Positions 1 through 7,046 of a DNA stretch of 17,105 nucleotides are shown here, piece after piece (positions within the stretch are counted from its first letter, which is position 1; the number at the start of each line of letters is the position of its first letter). Origin of the DNA: an uncultured Oscillibacter sp. (GTDB lineage: Bacteria > Bacillota > Clostridia > Oscillospirales > Oscillospiraceae); NCBI GenBank assembly GCA_910576845.1, contig CAJTJA010000049.1, forward strand, positions 1 to 17,105, given 5' to 3'. The notes under the pieces were generated by a model. That model saw only the letters and a program-made list of their open reading frames with translations, was not told the DNA's origin and did no database searches. The translations under genes were made by a program, and so were the position numbers.

Positions 1-295
1 TGGCAAGGGCCTGATCCTTGGCATAATCTCCCAGCGTTCCTCCGGTGACAGGCGCTTCCCAGTCCAATGTCAGTCCGGCATCCTTGTAGCGAGCCCGAAC
101 CTGATCGCAGGTAAAGGCCAACCAATAAAGATACCGCCATGCCGGAACCTCCCTTCCATCCACCGTTAAAAGAATCATTTCTTCCCCCAGCTCCGCAGCC
201 TTTCCAAGCAGTGAGGCATCCTCAGTTCCTCTTTCAGAACAGCCGCTCAGAACCAGGCCGATGACCACTGCCAACGCCGCCATCCGTTTCCTCAT
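1..295 (-). CDS. PrsA/SurA-like peptidyl-prolyl isomerase lipoprotein, N-terminal part only
   Basis: Reading on the minus strand from the ATG at 295, the frame stays open to the window edge for 98 codons, so only the N-terminus is present. It begins MRKRMAALAVVIGLVLSGC: a positively charged start, a hydrophobic stretch and an LSGC lipobox with Cys19 as the probable lipid-attachment residue, so the mature protein should sit on the outer face of the membrane. After a short linker comes ILLTVDGREVPAWRYLYWLA, typical of the SurA/PrsA N-terminal chaperone region that precedes a parvulin (PpiC) domain; that domain would lie outside the window. A purine-rich GGAAGGGAAGTGGGAG run precedes the start. 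It follows mfd with a 96-base gap that contains a hairpin and a possible -10, so it may be partly uncoupled from mfd. The foldase role is inferred from family resemblance; the lipoprotein signal is seen directly. Confidence 0.75.
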   Translation of the reverse strand, partial: MRKRMAALAVVIGLVLSGCSERGTEDASLLGKAAELGEEMILLTVDGREVPAWRYLYWLAFTCDQVRARYKDAGLTLDWEAPVTGGTLGDYAKDQALA

Positions 296-329
296 CACTC
301 CCACTTCCCTTCCATGGTTGTCCGCAACC

Positions 330-335
330 ATTATA
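330..335 (-). promoter_or_regulatory. possible -10 element upstream of the foldase lipoprotein gene
   Basis: The minus strand carries a perfect TATAAT 35 bases before the lipoprotein ATG, just after the hairpin at 362-386. There is no good -35: the hexamer at 17-base spacing reads TCATAT. It may be a weak internal promoter or simply AT-rich spacer. Confidence 0.3.
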
Positions 336-361
336 TTGTTCATGGGTATGGGATATGACAA

Positions 362-386
362 AGCGCGGAAGCCAAGCCTCCGCGCT
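362..386 (-). terminator. GC-rich hairpin after mfd, weak terminator or attenuator
   Basis: Six bases past the mfd stop codon, the transcript can fold AGCGCGGA against TCCGCGCT, continued by three inner pairs including one G-U, with a 3-base loop. The following bases (TTTGTCATATCC) are only weakly U-rich, so this is a poor intrinsic terminator. It may attenuate or be an RNA end/processing hairpin between mfd and the foldase gene. Confidence 0.45.
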
Positions 387-391
387 CAGGT

Positions 392-3300
392 TCATTTGTG
401 CGTTTGCAATTTCAAATCCTCTACCAGCTCCATAGCACTCTCCAGCGTATCAGCTCCAGGTTTTAGCTTCAGGGTAAGGGCTGGATTCTCCCCGGCGGCC
501 ACTGTTAAACGCTGGCGGTATTTATTTAGTCCGCAGACCTTTACCACTGCCTCAGGCCGAAAGACCGCAAGCTGGAAACGCAGAACATCCTTTTTCTGAG
601 TAATATCCGAAACTCCCGCCTTAGATGCCGCAGCTCGGAGCAAAGCTACATCCAGAAGGGCCAGCACTGGCTTCGGCACTTCGCCATAACGATCCAGCAG
701 CTCATCCAAGATATCCGAAGCGTCATCATTGGAACGGATAGCGGCAATACGGCGGTAGAGATCCATCCGCTGTTCCGCTGAGGAAACATAGCGCTCCGGG
801 ATATTGGCATTGACCGTCAGATCGGCGGAGCACTCTGTTTCAACCCTTCGCTCTTCACCCCTCTCCTCCAGCACCGCTTCTTCCAGAAGTTTCAAATAAA
901 GATCATAGCCCACACTCATGAGATAGCCGGATTGCTCGGGGCCCAGCAGATTTCCCGCGCCCCTTATCTCCAAATCACGCATGGCAATGCGAAAACCGGA
1001 GCCAAACTCCACGTATTCCCGGATCGCCGACAGTCGTTTGGCAGCGATCTCTTGCAGCACCTTTCCCTTTTTAAACGTCAAATAGGCATAGGCACGCCGG
1101 GCGCTGCGGCCAATGCGGCCACGAATTTGGTGGAGCTGCGCCAAGCCCATCTTATCCGCATCCTCAATGATAAGCGTATTGACATTTGAAATGTCAATAC
1201 CAGTCTCGATAATGGTAGTACAGACCAATATATCCGCTTCTCCGTCTACCATAGACTGCATAACGGAAGACAGCTCTTGTTCACTCATCTTGCCGTGTCC
1301 GGTAACAACCCGAACATCCGGACCAAGCAGTTTTTGGATACGGGAAGCAGTCAAATCAATGCTCTCTACCCGATTATGAAGATAATAAATCTGTCCGCCC
1401 CTGCTGAGCTCCTTTCGCATGGCATCTTCTAAAATAGCCCAGTCATGCTCCAGCACATAGGTTTGCACTGGCTGACGGTCGGCTGGAGGCTCTTCAATGG
1501 CAGACATATCCCGAAGACCAGACAGGGCCATATTCAATGTGCGTGGAATCGGTGTCGCGGAAAGAGTCAGTACATCCACCTGCCGGCTCAACTCCTTCAG
1601 TCTCTCCTTGTGACTGACACCAAAACGCTGCTCCTCATCAATAATGAGCAGGCCCAGGTCTTTAAATTCCATGTCCTTCTGCAGCAGCTTGTGTGTGCCG
1701 ATCAGCAGGTCCACCCGGCCTGTCTTTGCAGCTTCCAGAATACGCTTGGACTCTTTAGGGGCAGTAAAACGGGAGAGAACCTCGATCTTCACCGGAAAAT
1801 CCCGAAAACGGCCCATCGCTGTTGCGTAATGCTGCTGCGCCAAAACCGTAGTGGGCACCAGAATCGCCGCCTGCTTTCCATCCAGTACACACTTCATCAC
1901 CGCCCGAAGCGCCACCTCCGTCTTGCCGTAGCCCACATCGCCACAGAGGAGGCGGTCCATAGGCCTGGGGCATTCCATGTCTTTTTTAATCTCGGCCACA
2001 GCCCGGAGCTGATCGTCTGTTTCGGCATAGGGAAACGCCTCCTCAAATTCCCGCTGCCATGTGGAATCGGGAGAAAATGCAAACCCGGGGCGGCGCTGGC
2101 GCTCGGCGTAAAGCTTTGTCAGCCCTTTAGCCAGATCACGGACGGCCTTCTTCGCCCTTGTCTTTTGTTTGCTCCACTCTGTTCCTCCCAGCTTGTTCAG
2201 CTTCTGACGGCGTTCTCCGTCCTCTCCGCCGCCGATATATTTGCTCACCATGTCCAATTGAGTAACGGGAACATAAAGGCAGTCGCCCCCGGCATAGTCG
2301 ATCTTAATATAGTCCTTTTCCACACCGTCTACCAGCATCCGCTGAATGCCCGCAAAACGGCCCACACCGTGGTGGGTGTGAACAACGAAATCTCCGGGCT
2401 TCAAATCGGTATAAGATTGAAGCTTTTGGCGGTTGGAGCTCTTCTCGGGGCGGGAGCGTTTCCGGGGGGCAGCAGTGAGCTGGCCCTCAGTAAGCACCGC
2501 CAGCCTCAGAGAAGGCCATTCGCATCCCGCCGACAAGGCTCCGACCGCAATCCGGATTTCCCCAGCAGATGGCATGGCAGTTTCCTTTACATCTAAGGCG
2601 GCAGGGATACCACGGTCAGCAAGGAGGGTGTGGAGGTTTTTTGCCCGCGCCTCCCCACCACAGAGAAGGAGCACGGCACTGCCGCCGGCCCGGTATTGTG
2701 CCAGGTCGGAGACTGCGGTTTCCAAGCTGCCGCCATAAGAGCTGAGCTGCCGGGCATTGACGCTCAAAAGTCCTTTCGGCTGGAACGGATAGCGGGATGT
2801 AGGCAAGGCATTGATCATAATAATGGGGAACTCCTCCAGCGCGGAATAAAATTCCTCAGCCGGAAGCAGCAGCTTAGCATAATCTCCCGCCAAAATTCCC
2901 GCTTCCATTAAAGCTTCCATATCCTGCCGGTTCTGGAGCAATGAGCCTTTCACCCGCTCATCCACCCGGCCCGCTTCGCAGAGCATCACAACCGCGTCGG
3001 AAGGCAGATAGTGAACACCGGAGACGGAATCTGGATAAACAGCGGCGAGATATCGGTCCATTCCATCGGGAACAGAGTCATTTTTCAACCGCTCGCCATC
3101 CTCCCGCAGACGGGCGGCAGCGGGGGAATTTTTCTTCTCCAGCTTCTCCGCCAGGGCCAGGAGCTTATCGCTCAGACCTTTCAGTCCTCCCTTCGCCTGC
3201 CTGGGCAGCACTTCGGCGGCCGGAAGCACCAGCGCGGTATCCAAATTTTTCGTCCGCCTTTGCGTTCCCAGATCAAAGCTCCCCATGGAGTCAATCTCAT

Positions 3301-3892
3301 CGTCAAAAAATTCGCAGCGAACCGGCTGCTCCATCAGCGGAGAAAACACATCCAGAATGCCGCCTCGAATAGCATACTGCCCCACACCCTCCACCTGCTG
3401 GCAGTGAGTATAACCAGCGGCGAGCAGGCGGTCCGTCAGTTCCCGCAAATCTCTTCGCTCTCCGGTCCTCAGGGTGATGGACAAATCTTTCAGCAGCTCA
3501 GGCGGCATCGTCCGGGCCATCAATGCGTCAGCCGTGGCCACCACGGCCCGGGCTCCTCCCTTGGAAAGGGCATAGAGAGCCGCCAAGCGCCCCCGCTCCC
3601 AATCCCTGGAGGAAACGGCTCCGGGGCGAAACTGCCACTCCCGGGAAAGCAGCATCACCGGCGGCTCTTCCAGCAATACCGCCAGGTCCCCTGACAACTG
3701 GCGGGCTTCACTCTCGTCACCGCAGAGAAAAACCGCCGGCCGGCCAGAGGCCTGAGCGACTGCGGCGCCAAGACATGCTCTATGCACCGGCTGAAGACCG
3801 GTCACCGCAGCCGGACAGCCTCCGTCTTCAATGCGGCGGAGAAGCTCTGCCGCTTCCGGAAGAGAAATCAATTTTTCCAATAAATGCTTCAT
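392..3892 (-). CDS. mfd: transcription-repair coupling factor Mfd
   Basis: Full-length Mfd of 1166 residues, within the usual family range of roughly 1150-1180. It removes RNA polymerase stalled at DNA lesions and recruits the UvrA/B/C excision machinery. In order: an N-terminal UvrB-like region, the RNA-polymerase-interacting Tudor-like domain near residues 495-550 (FVVHTHHGVGRFAGIQ), a RecG-like helicase module with Walker A GDVGYGKTEVA near 649, the DEEQ box near 750 (LLIIDEEQRFGV), LSATPIPRTLNMAL, the motif VI-type QIRGRIGRS near 920, and a C-terminal TRCF domain. The frame could extend upstream to 3919, but the ATG at 3892 is preceded by AAAGGA at about 7 bases and gives the family-like start MKHLLEKL, whereas the upstream ATG has no ribosome binding site. 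It starts 28 bases after pth, consistent with one operon. Nothing is missing among the key motifs. Confidence 0.97.
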   Translation of the reverse strand: MKHLLEKLISLPEAAELLRRIEDGGCPAAVTGLQPVHRACLGAAVAQASGRPAVFLCGDESEARQLSGDLAVLLEEPPVMLLSREWQFRPGAVSSRDWERGRLAALYALSKGGARAVVATADALMARTMPPELLKDLSITLRTGERRDLRELTDRLLAAGYTHCQQVEGVGQYAIRGGILDVFSPLMEQPVRCEFFDDEIDSMGSFDLGTQRRTKNLDTALVLPAAEVLPRQAKGGLKGLSDKLLALAEKLEKKNSPAAARLREDGERLKNDSVPDGMDRYLAAVYPDSVSGVHYLPSDAVVMLCEAGRVDERVKGSLLQNRQDMEALMEAGILAGDYAKLLLPAEEFYSALEEFPIIMINALPTSRYPFQPKGLLSVNARQLSSYGGSLETAVSDLAQYRAGGSAVLLLCGGEARAKNLHTLLADRGIPAALDVKETAMPSAGEIRIAVGALSAGCEWPSLRLAVLTEGQLTAAPRKRSRPEKSSNRQKLQSYTDLKPGDFVVHTHHGVGRFAGIQRMLVDGVEKDYIKIDYAGGDCLYVPVTQLDMVSKYIGGGEDGERRQKLNKLGGTEWSKQKTRAKKAVRDLAKGLTKLYAERQRRPGFAFSPDSTWQREFEEAFPYAETDDQLRAVAEIKKDMECPRPMDRLLCGDVGYGKTEVALRAVMKCVLDGKQAAILVPTTVLAQQHYATAMGRFRDFPVKIEVLSRFTAPKESKRILEAAKTGRVDLLIGTHKLLQKDMEFKDLGLLIIDEEQRFGVSHKERLKELSRQVDVLTLSATPIPRTLNMALSGLRDMSAIEEPPADRQPVQTYVLEHDWAILEDAMRKELSRGGQIYYLHNRVESIDLTASRIQKLLGPDVRVVTGHGKMSEQELSSVMQSMVDGEADILVCTTIIETGIDISNVNTLIIEDADKMGLAQLHQIRGRIGRSARRAYAYLTFKKGKVLQEIAAKRLSAIREYVEFGSGFRIAMRDLEIRGAGNLLGPEQSGYLMSVGYDLYLKLLEEAVLEERGEERRVETECSADLTVNANIPERYVSSAEQRMDLYRRIAAIRSNDDASDILDELLDRYGEVPKPVLALLDVALLRAAASKAGVSDITQKKDVLRFQLAVFRPEAVVKVCGLNKYRQRLTVAAGENPALTLKLKPGADTLESAMELVEDLKLQTHK

Positions 3893-3920
3893 GACAAATC
3901 CTTTTGCTGATCCATACAAC

Positions 3921-4508
3921 TTAGTTAAAGTCGTTCATAGCCCTTTGGCACCCATGTTCAATGATGCACTCCGCCGCCTGAACGGCTCTTTGAAATGCCT
4001 CGAACAGCGCTTCCCGTTCCTTTTGTGAGGGAACTCCAATCACCCAGCTGATCATATTGCCCTCCTCGCCAGGGCTTCCGGTTCCAATTTTAATCCGCGG
4101 AAAATCCTGGGTTCCCAAATGGGCAATGATATTTTTAATTCCATTGTGTCCTCCCGCAGAGCCGGTTGGCCGGATACGCAGCTTTCCCACCGGAAGAGAT
4201 ACATCGTCATAAATAACCAGCACCCGCTCCGGCAGAATCTTATAAAACTGAGCCGCCTCTCTGACTGCTTCCCCAGAGAGGTTCATGTATGTTTGAGGCT
4301 TCATCACAAGGCAGCGGGTCCCGGCAAACTCCATCAGATTATATGCGGCCTTGAACTTCACTTTGTTCAGCTTTACACTCTTTTGCTCCGCTAAAAGCTC
4401 TACCGCACGGAAACCCATATTGTGGCGTGTATTTTCATACTTCTGACCTGGGTTTCCCAGGCCTGCGATCAGCCATTCCACTGCGGTCCCTTTATTTCTT
4501 GAAAACAT
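3921..4508 (-). CDS. pth: peptidyl-tRNA hydrolase
   Basis: 195-residue bacterial-type Pth, the cytoplasmic enzyme that cleaves peptidyl-tRNA released from stalled ribosomes and recycles tRNA. The signature LIAGLGNPGQKYENTRHNMG is near the N-terminus. The residues corresponding to E. coli N10, H20 (general base), N68, D93 and N114 can be placed at N19, H29, N76 (YMNLSG), D101 (IYDDVSLP) and N122 (GGHNG), so the active site looks complete. The start has AAAGGCGAG about 10 bases upstream. It sits between prs and mfd as in Bacillus and many other Firmicutes, although the prs-pth gap of 136 bases contains a strong hairpin. The C-terminal tail (AMNDFN) is short but within normal variation. Confidence 0.96.
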   Translation of the reverse strand: MFSRNKGTAVEWLIAGLGNPGQKYENTRHNMGFRAVELLAEQKSVKLNKVKFKAAYNLMEFAGTRCLVMKPQTYMNLSGEAVREAAQFYKILPERVLVIYDDVSLPVGKLRIRPTGSAGGHNGIKNIIAHLGTQDFPRIKIGTGSPGEEGNMISWVIGVPSQKEREALFEAFQRAVQAAECIIEHGCQRAMNDFN

Positions 4509-4558
4509 GGTTTCTCTCGCCTTTCAAAATAATATCCTTAAAAGCTGAACAGCCACAG

Positions 4559-4585
4559 AGGCGGGGAAGTCACACTTCCCCGCCT
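4559..4585 (-). terminator. perfect 12-bp GC-rich hairpin between prs and pth
   Basis: AGGCGGGGAAGT at 4559-4570 is perfectly complementary to ACTTCCCCGCCT at 4574-4585 around a CAC loop. Neither side carries a U-tract: on the minus strand the next bases are CTGTGGCTG. It lies 59 bases past the prs stop. It could be a partial terminator, an RNA-processing or mRNA-stability element that separates prs from pth expression; the sequence alone does not decide. Confidence 0.5.
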
Positions 4586-4644
4586 TGTATCGTCCTATGG
4601 ATGCAAATTCCAACCGCTTGTCCCTCTCAGCAGCTTCCTGCAAA

Positions 4645-5601
4645 TCAGCGGAACAGCTTGGAAATGGAAACTTCCTGATAGATTCGCTCGATGGCATCAC
4701 AGAACATCGGAGCCACGGAAAGATATTTTATCTTCTCACTCAGACCGGGCTTAATTGCCGGAATGGTATCCAGCAAAGCCAGCTCCTGAATGGGACTGCC
4801 ATTGATCCGCTCAATGGCAGGACCGGAAAGCACACCGTGGGATGCGCAGGCGTGAACGCTGTGAGCTCCATTGTTTATCAGCGCCTGAGCAGCGTTGCAG
4901 AGAGAACCGCCGGTATCCACCAAATCGTCAAAAAGAATGCAGTCCCGTCCATCCACATCCCCGATAACATTCATAACCTCACACTGATTGGCACGCTGGC
5001 GGCGTTTATCCACAATCGCCAGCTGCATATGCAGCTTCTGCGCAAAAGCGCGGGCACGGGATACGGAGCCCACATCCGGAGAAACTACCACCACATCCTC
5101 ACAGGCAGAACCAAATTTTTTGGCATAATAATCGACAAAAATCGGATTTCCTGCTAAATTGTCCACAGGAATATCAAAGAACCCCTGAATCTGGGCGGCA
5201 TGAAGATCCATTGTCAGCACCCGGTCCGCCCCGGCGGCAGTAATCATATTTGCGACCAGCTTGGCGGTAATAGGATCTCGGGCCTTGGCCTTGCGGTCCT
5301 GGCGGGCATAACCATAGTAAGGAATGACAGCGGTAATACGGCCGGCAGAAGCCCGTTTCAGCGCGTCAATAATAATCAACAGCTCCATCAGATTATTATT
5401 GACAGGGCTGCAAGTAGGCTGGACCACGAAAACATCGCTGCCCCGGACCGTCTCATACAAGGAGACAAAGACCTCGCCGTCGGAAAAGGCGCCGACCTCG
5501 GCCTCTCCCAGCTTCGTGCCCATCTGTGCGCAAATTTCCTTCGCCAGTTTCAGGTTCGCGTTGCCGGAAAACACCTTGATATCCTTCCCGTGTGAAATCA
5601 T
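4645..5601 (-). CDS. prs: ribose-phosphate pyrophosphokinase (PRPP synthetase)
   Basis: 318-residue class I PRPP synthetase, which transfers pyrophosphate from ATP to ribose 5-phosphate to give PRPP for purine, pyrimidine, NAD, histidine and tryptophan synthesis. Visible motifs are FSDGEVFVSLYETVRGSDVF, PYYGYARQDRKAKARDPIT (ATP-binding/flexible loop), MDLHAAQIQGFFDIPVDNL, VVVSPDVGSVSRARAFA and the PRPP-binding ILFDDLVDTGGSL. An upstream in-frame ATG at 5622 would add MERERLD, but no Shine-Dalgarno precedes it and it lies inside a hairpin at 5621-5639. The ATG at 5601 follows GGAAAGAGAG and gives the family-like start MISHGKDIKVF, so it was preferred; this choice is less certain than the gene identity. 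The upstream gene is a degenerate GlmU-like protein 67 bases away, matching the usual glmU-prs pairing. Confidence 0.95.
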   Translation of the reverse strand: MISHGKDIKVFSGNANLKLAKEICAQMGTKLGEAEVGAFSDGEVFVSLYETVRGSDVFVVQPTCSPVNNNLMELLIIIDALKRASAGRITAVIPYYGYARQDRKAKARDPITAKLVANMITAAGADRVLTMDLHAAQIQGFFDIPVDNLAGNPIFVDYYAKKFGSACEDVVVVSPDVGSVSRARAFAQKLHMQLAIVDKRRQRANQCEVMNVIGDVDGRDCILFDDLVDTGGSLCNAAQALINNGAHSVHACASHGVLSGPAIERINGSPIQELALLDTIPAIKPGLSEKIKYLSVAPMFCDAIERIYQEVSISKLFR

Positions 5602-5668
5602 ATCCAAACGCTCTCTTTCCATGACCGGTAGCCGATCATAATATTTATTGTCCTCTGACGGACTTTAT

Positions 5669-6163
5669 TCATTTGCTTCCATTTTGAGAGTCAGCTTCCC
5701 TATGCCGCAGAAGAGCCTCAATCTCCGCAATCGTGTCCGGTCCATAAACCGGCAGCCAGCCGGGTATCAGCTCCGCTCCCTGAATACTATTGGTCATTTT
5801 CTTCCTCCAGGTGCTCTGAAGCTCATGTCCCGAGGCAGCATAGGCAAAGCCCGGCCCCGCCTCGGCCATAGGGAAAGCCGCCCTAGGCAGCACCAGTACC
5901 GGTTCATCCGTATCCAAAAACGACTCCAAGTCCGCCCACTGTTCAGAAACAGAGGCATCTGAAGGAAGGTATTTTCTGGCCTCCCCCGCAAATCTCGAAC
6001 CACAAACAGCGAAAAACCGCTGAATGCCTTCAGCCCGCAATTGATCGCATACCCAGGTCAAGATGGGACGGGATAATACGGTTTCCAGCATCAGCGGTTT
6101 CGCGTCTGTCAAGACGGCGTCGTCTTCCTCAAAAATAAAAACGGCTCGTTTCAGGTGGCTCAT
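5669..6163 (-). CDS. degenerate GlmU-type nucleotidyltransferase-fold protein
   Basis: 164-residue protein translated from the ATG at 6163 behind an excellent AAAGGAGG. The N-terminus can be laid along the GlmU/sugar-nucleotidyltransferase fold: AVFIFEEDDAVLTDAKPLML in place of AVILAAGKGTRMxSxxPKxL, then ILTWVCDQLRAEGIQRFFAV, SEQWADLESFLDTDEPVLVL in the place of the EQ...GT...VLVLxGD strand, and GPDTIAEIEALLRHR like the helix that leads to the beta-helix domain. The nucleotide-binding GxGTRM loop and the metal-binding GD are absent, and there is no left-handed beta-helix acetyltransferase half, so catalysis is unlikely. It occupies the position glmU holds before prs in Bacillus. No frameshift is visible and the ribosome binding site is strong, which argues for a maintained small protein, not recent decay. 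Function unknown; the fold assignment is by eye. Confidence 0.7.
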   Translation of the reverse strand: MSHLKRAVFIFEEDDAVLTDAKPLMLETVLSRPILTWVCDQLRAEGIQRFFAVCGSRFAGEARKYLPSDASVSEQWADLESFLDTDEPVLVLPRAAFPMAEAGPGFAYAASGHELQSTWRKKMTNSIQGAELIPGWLPVYGPDTIAEIEALLRHREADSQNGSK

Positions 6164-6204
6164 AGACTTCCCCTCCTTTGCACTTTTTTACTAAAGGTAA
6201 TTTT

Positions 6205-6213
6205 ATTATATCA
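6205..6213 (-). promoter_or_regulatory. extended -10 promoter of the glmU-like/prs/pth/mfd operon
   Basis: The minus strand reads TGATATAAT, a perfect TATAAT with an extended TG motif, 42 bases before the first start codon. The -35 region is poor (CTGGAT at 17-base spacing), which is compatible with an extended -10 promoter. No other promoter of similar quality is seen before prs, pth or mfd. Confidence 0.6.
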
Positions 6214-6419
6214 AACTTTTAAGGAAAATCCAGTAGTTCCCAAAAATTTGTTTCTATAATTTTTCCAAATCTTTTTTGGTTTCCCATCCTTTTTTGTCAG
6301 AGCTTACGGAAAAACCGTGGAATGCACCGGAAGACTCTCTCATTTTTCGGCGTTTTGCAGAATTTGCATTTTCTTACTGGTAAGTTTTCCTGAAAAATCA
6401 TAATTTTCACAGAAAGCAG

Positions 6420-6448
6420 TTGAATTTGTCTAGGTAATGGATTACAAT
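6420..6448 (+). promoter_or_regulatory. sigma-A-type promoter of the trmL-pgk transcription unit
   Basis: TTGAAT at 6420-6425 and TACAAT at 6443-6448 are separated by exactly 17 bases, and the predicted start is about 28 bases before the trmL ATG. This is the best candidate promoter upstream of trmL and, since the trmL-pgk gap is only 48 bases, probably also serves pgk. Confidence 0.65.
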
Positions 6449-6482
6449 AATGCCATTCTGATAGAAAGCGGGGCCGCTCCCC

Positions 6483-6998
6483 ATGCTCCATATCGTCCTG
6501 GTAGAACCGGAAATTCCGCAGAATTGCGGAAATATAGCCCGCACCTGCGCCGCTACGGGCTCAAGCCTCCACCTAATCCGCCCCCTTGGTTTTGATATTT
6601 CCGACCGGGCGGTAAAACGGGCGGGACTGGATTACTGGCATCTGGTGCCGGTGTTTGATTATGAAAACCTGGACAGTTTATTCTGCCGGCACCCTGAAGC
6701 AGCATCCGATCTCTGGCTCACCACTACCAAAGCTCCACGTTCTTATGCGGAGGCGAAGTTCACGGCAGACAGCTGGCTTTTCTTCGGCAAGGAAACTGCC
6801 GGCCTTCCGCTGGATTTTCGTGAGAAATTCCGGGAGCGATGTATCCGTCTTCCTATGGCAAGCGAAGCCAGAAGCCTGAATCTGAGCAATACCGTGGCCG
6901 TCTGTGTCTATGAGGCCCTGCGGCAGAACAGTTTTCCAAATCTGTTGGAAGCAGGTGAAATGAAGCACAGCTGTCCGCCCAGCTTTGAAATTGTTTAA
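6483..6998 (+). CDS. trmL: tRNA (cytidine(34)-2'-O)-methyltransferase, SPOUT family
   Basis: 171-residue TrmL-type SPOUT methyltransferase, expected to use S-adenosylmethionine to methylate the 2'-hydroxyl of the wobble nucleotide (position 34) of certain leucine tRNAs. The whole protein matches the family: N-terminal LHIVLVEPEIPQNCGNIART, the middle RPLGFDISDRAVKRAGLDYW, the SAM-binding knot strand WLFFGKETAGLP, and the C-terminal knot IRLPMASEARSLNLSNTVAV ending YEALRQ. The start at 6483 matches the usual N-terminus. The ribosome binding site is poor (GAAAGCGGGG) and a small GGGG/CCCC hairpin abuts the start codon, so translation may be modest. It heads the unit with pgk and is not functionally linked to glycolysis. 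Family membership is clear; the exact target base is inferred. Confidence 0.93.
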   Translation: MLHIVLVEPEIPQNCGNIARTCAATGSSLHLIRPLGFDISDRAVKRAGLDYWHLVPVFDYENLDSLFCRHPEAASDLWLTTTKAPRSYAEAKFTADSWLFFGKETAGLPLDFREKFRERCIRLPMASEARSLNLSNTVAVCVYEALRQNSFPNLLEAGEMKHSCPPSFEIV

Positions 6999-7000
6999 AC

Positions 7001-7016
7001 CGGCGCGCCTGCGCCG
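7001..7016 (+). repeat. 6-bp GC hairpin in the trmL-pgk gap
   Basis: CGGCGC and GCGCCG pair perfectly around a GCCT loop, three bases after the trmL stop codon. It is followed by AAAAAAA on the plus strand, so it is not an intrinsic terminator in the reading direction; it could tune read-through or protect an RNA end between trmL and pgk. Confidence 0.4.
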
Positions 7017-7046
7017 CAAAAAAATAGCTTTGGAGGAGTCCTGAAA

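Larger units (their letters stand above)
6164..6482. other. divergent intergenic region between the prs operon and trmL
   Basis: This 319-base AT-rich gap has no convincing gene on either strand. It holds one promoter on each strand (6205-6213 minus, 6420-6448 plus). A near-palindrome CTTACTGGTAAG at 6373-6384 lies 35 bases before the plus-strand -35 and could be an operator, but this is weak. Nothing else was recognised. Confidence 0.6.

Noticed and set aside
1445..2596. 383-codon open frame on the plus strand opposite mfd
   Set aside because: It lies wholly antisense to mfd, whose protein matches a family from end to end; the frame has no ribosome binding site or recognisable domain.
6993..7009. 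GTTTAAAC and GGCGCGCC, two rare 8-base restriction sites one base apart
   Set aside because: It looks like cloning scaffold at first, but the first overlaps the natural trmL stop codon and the second is part of a natural hairpin; there is no vector sequence around.
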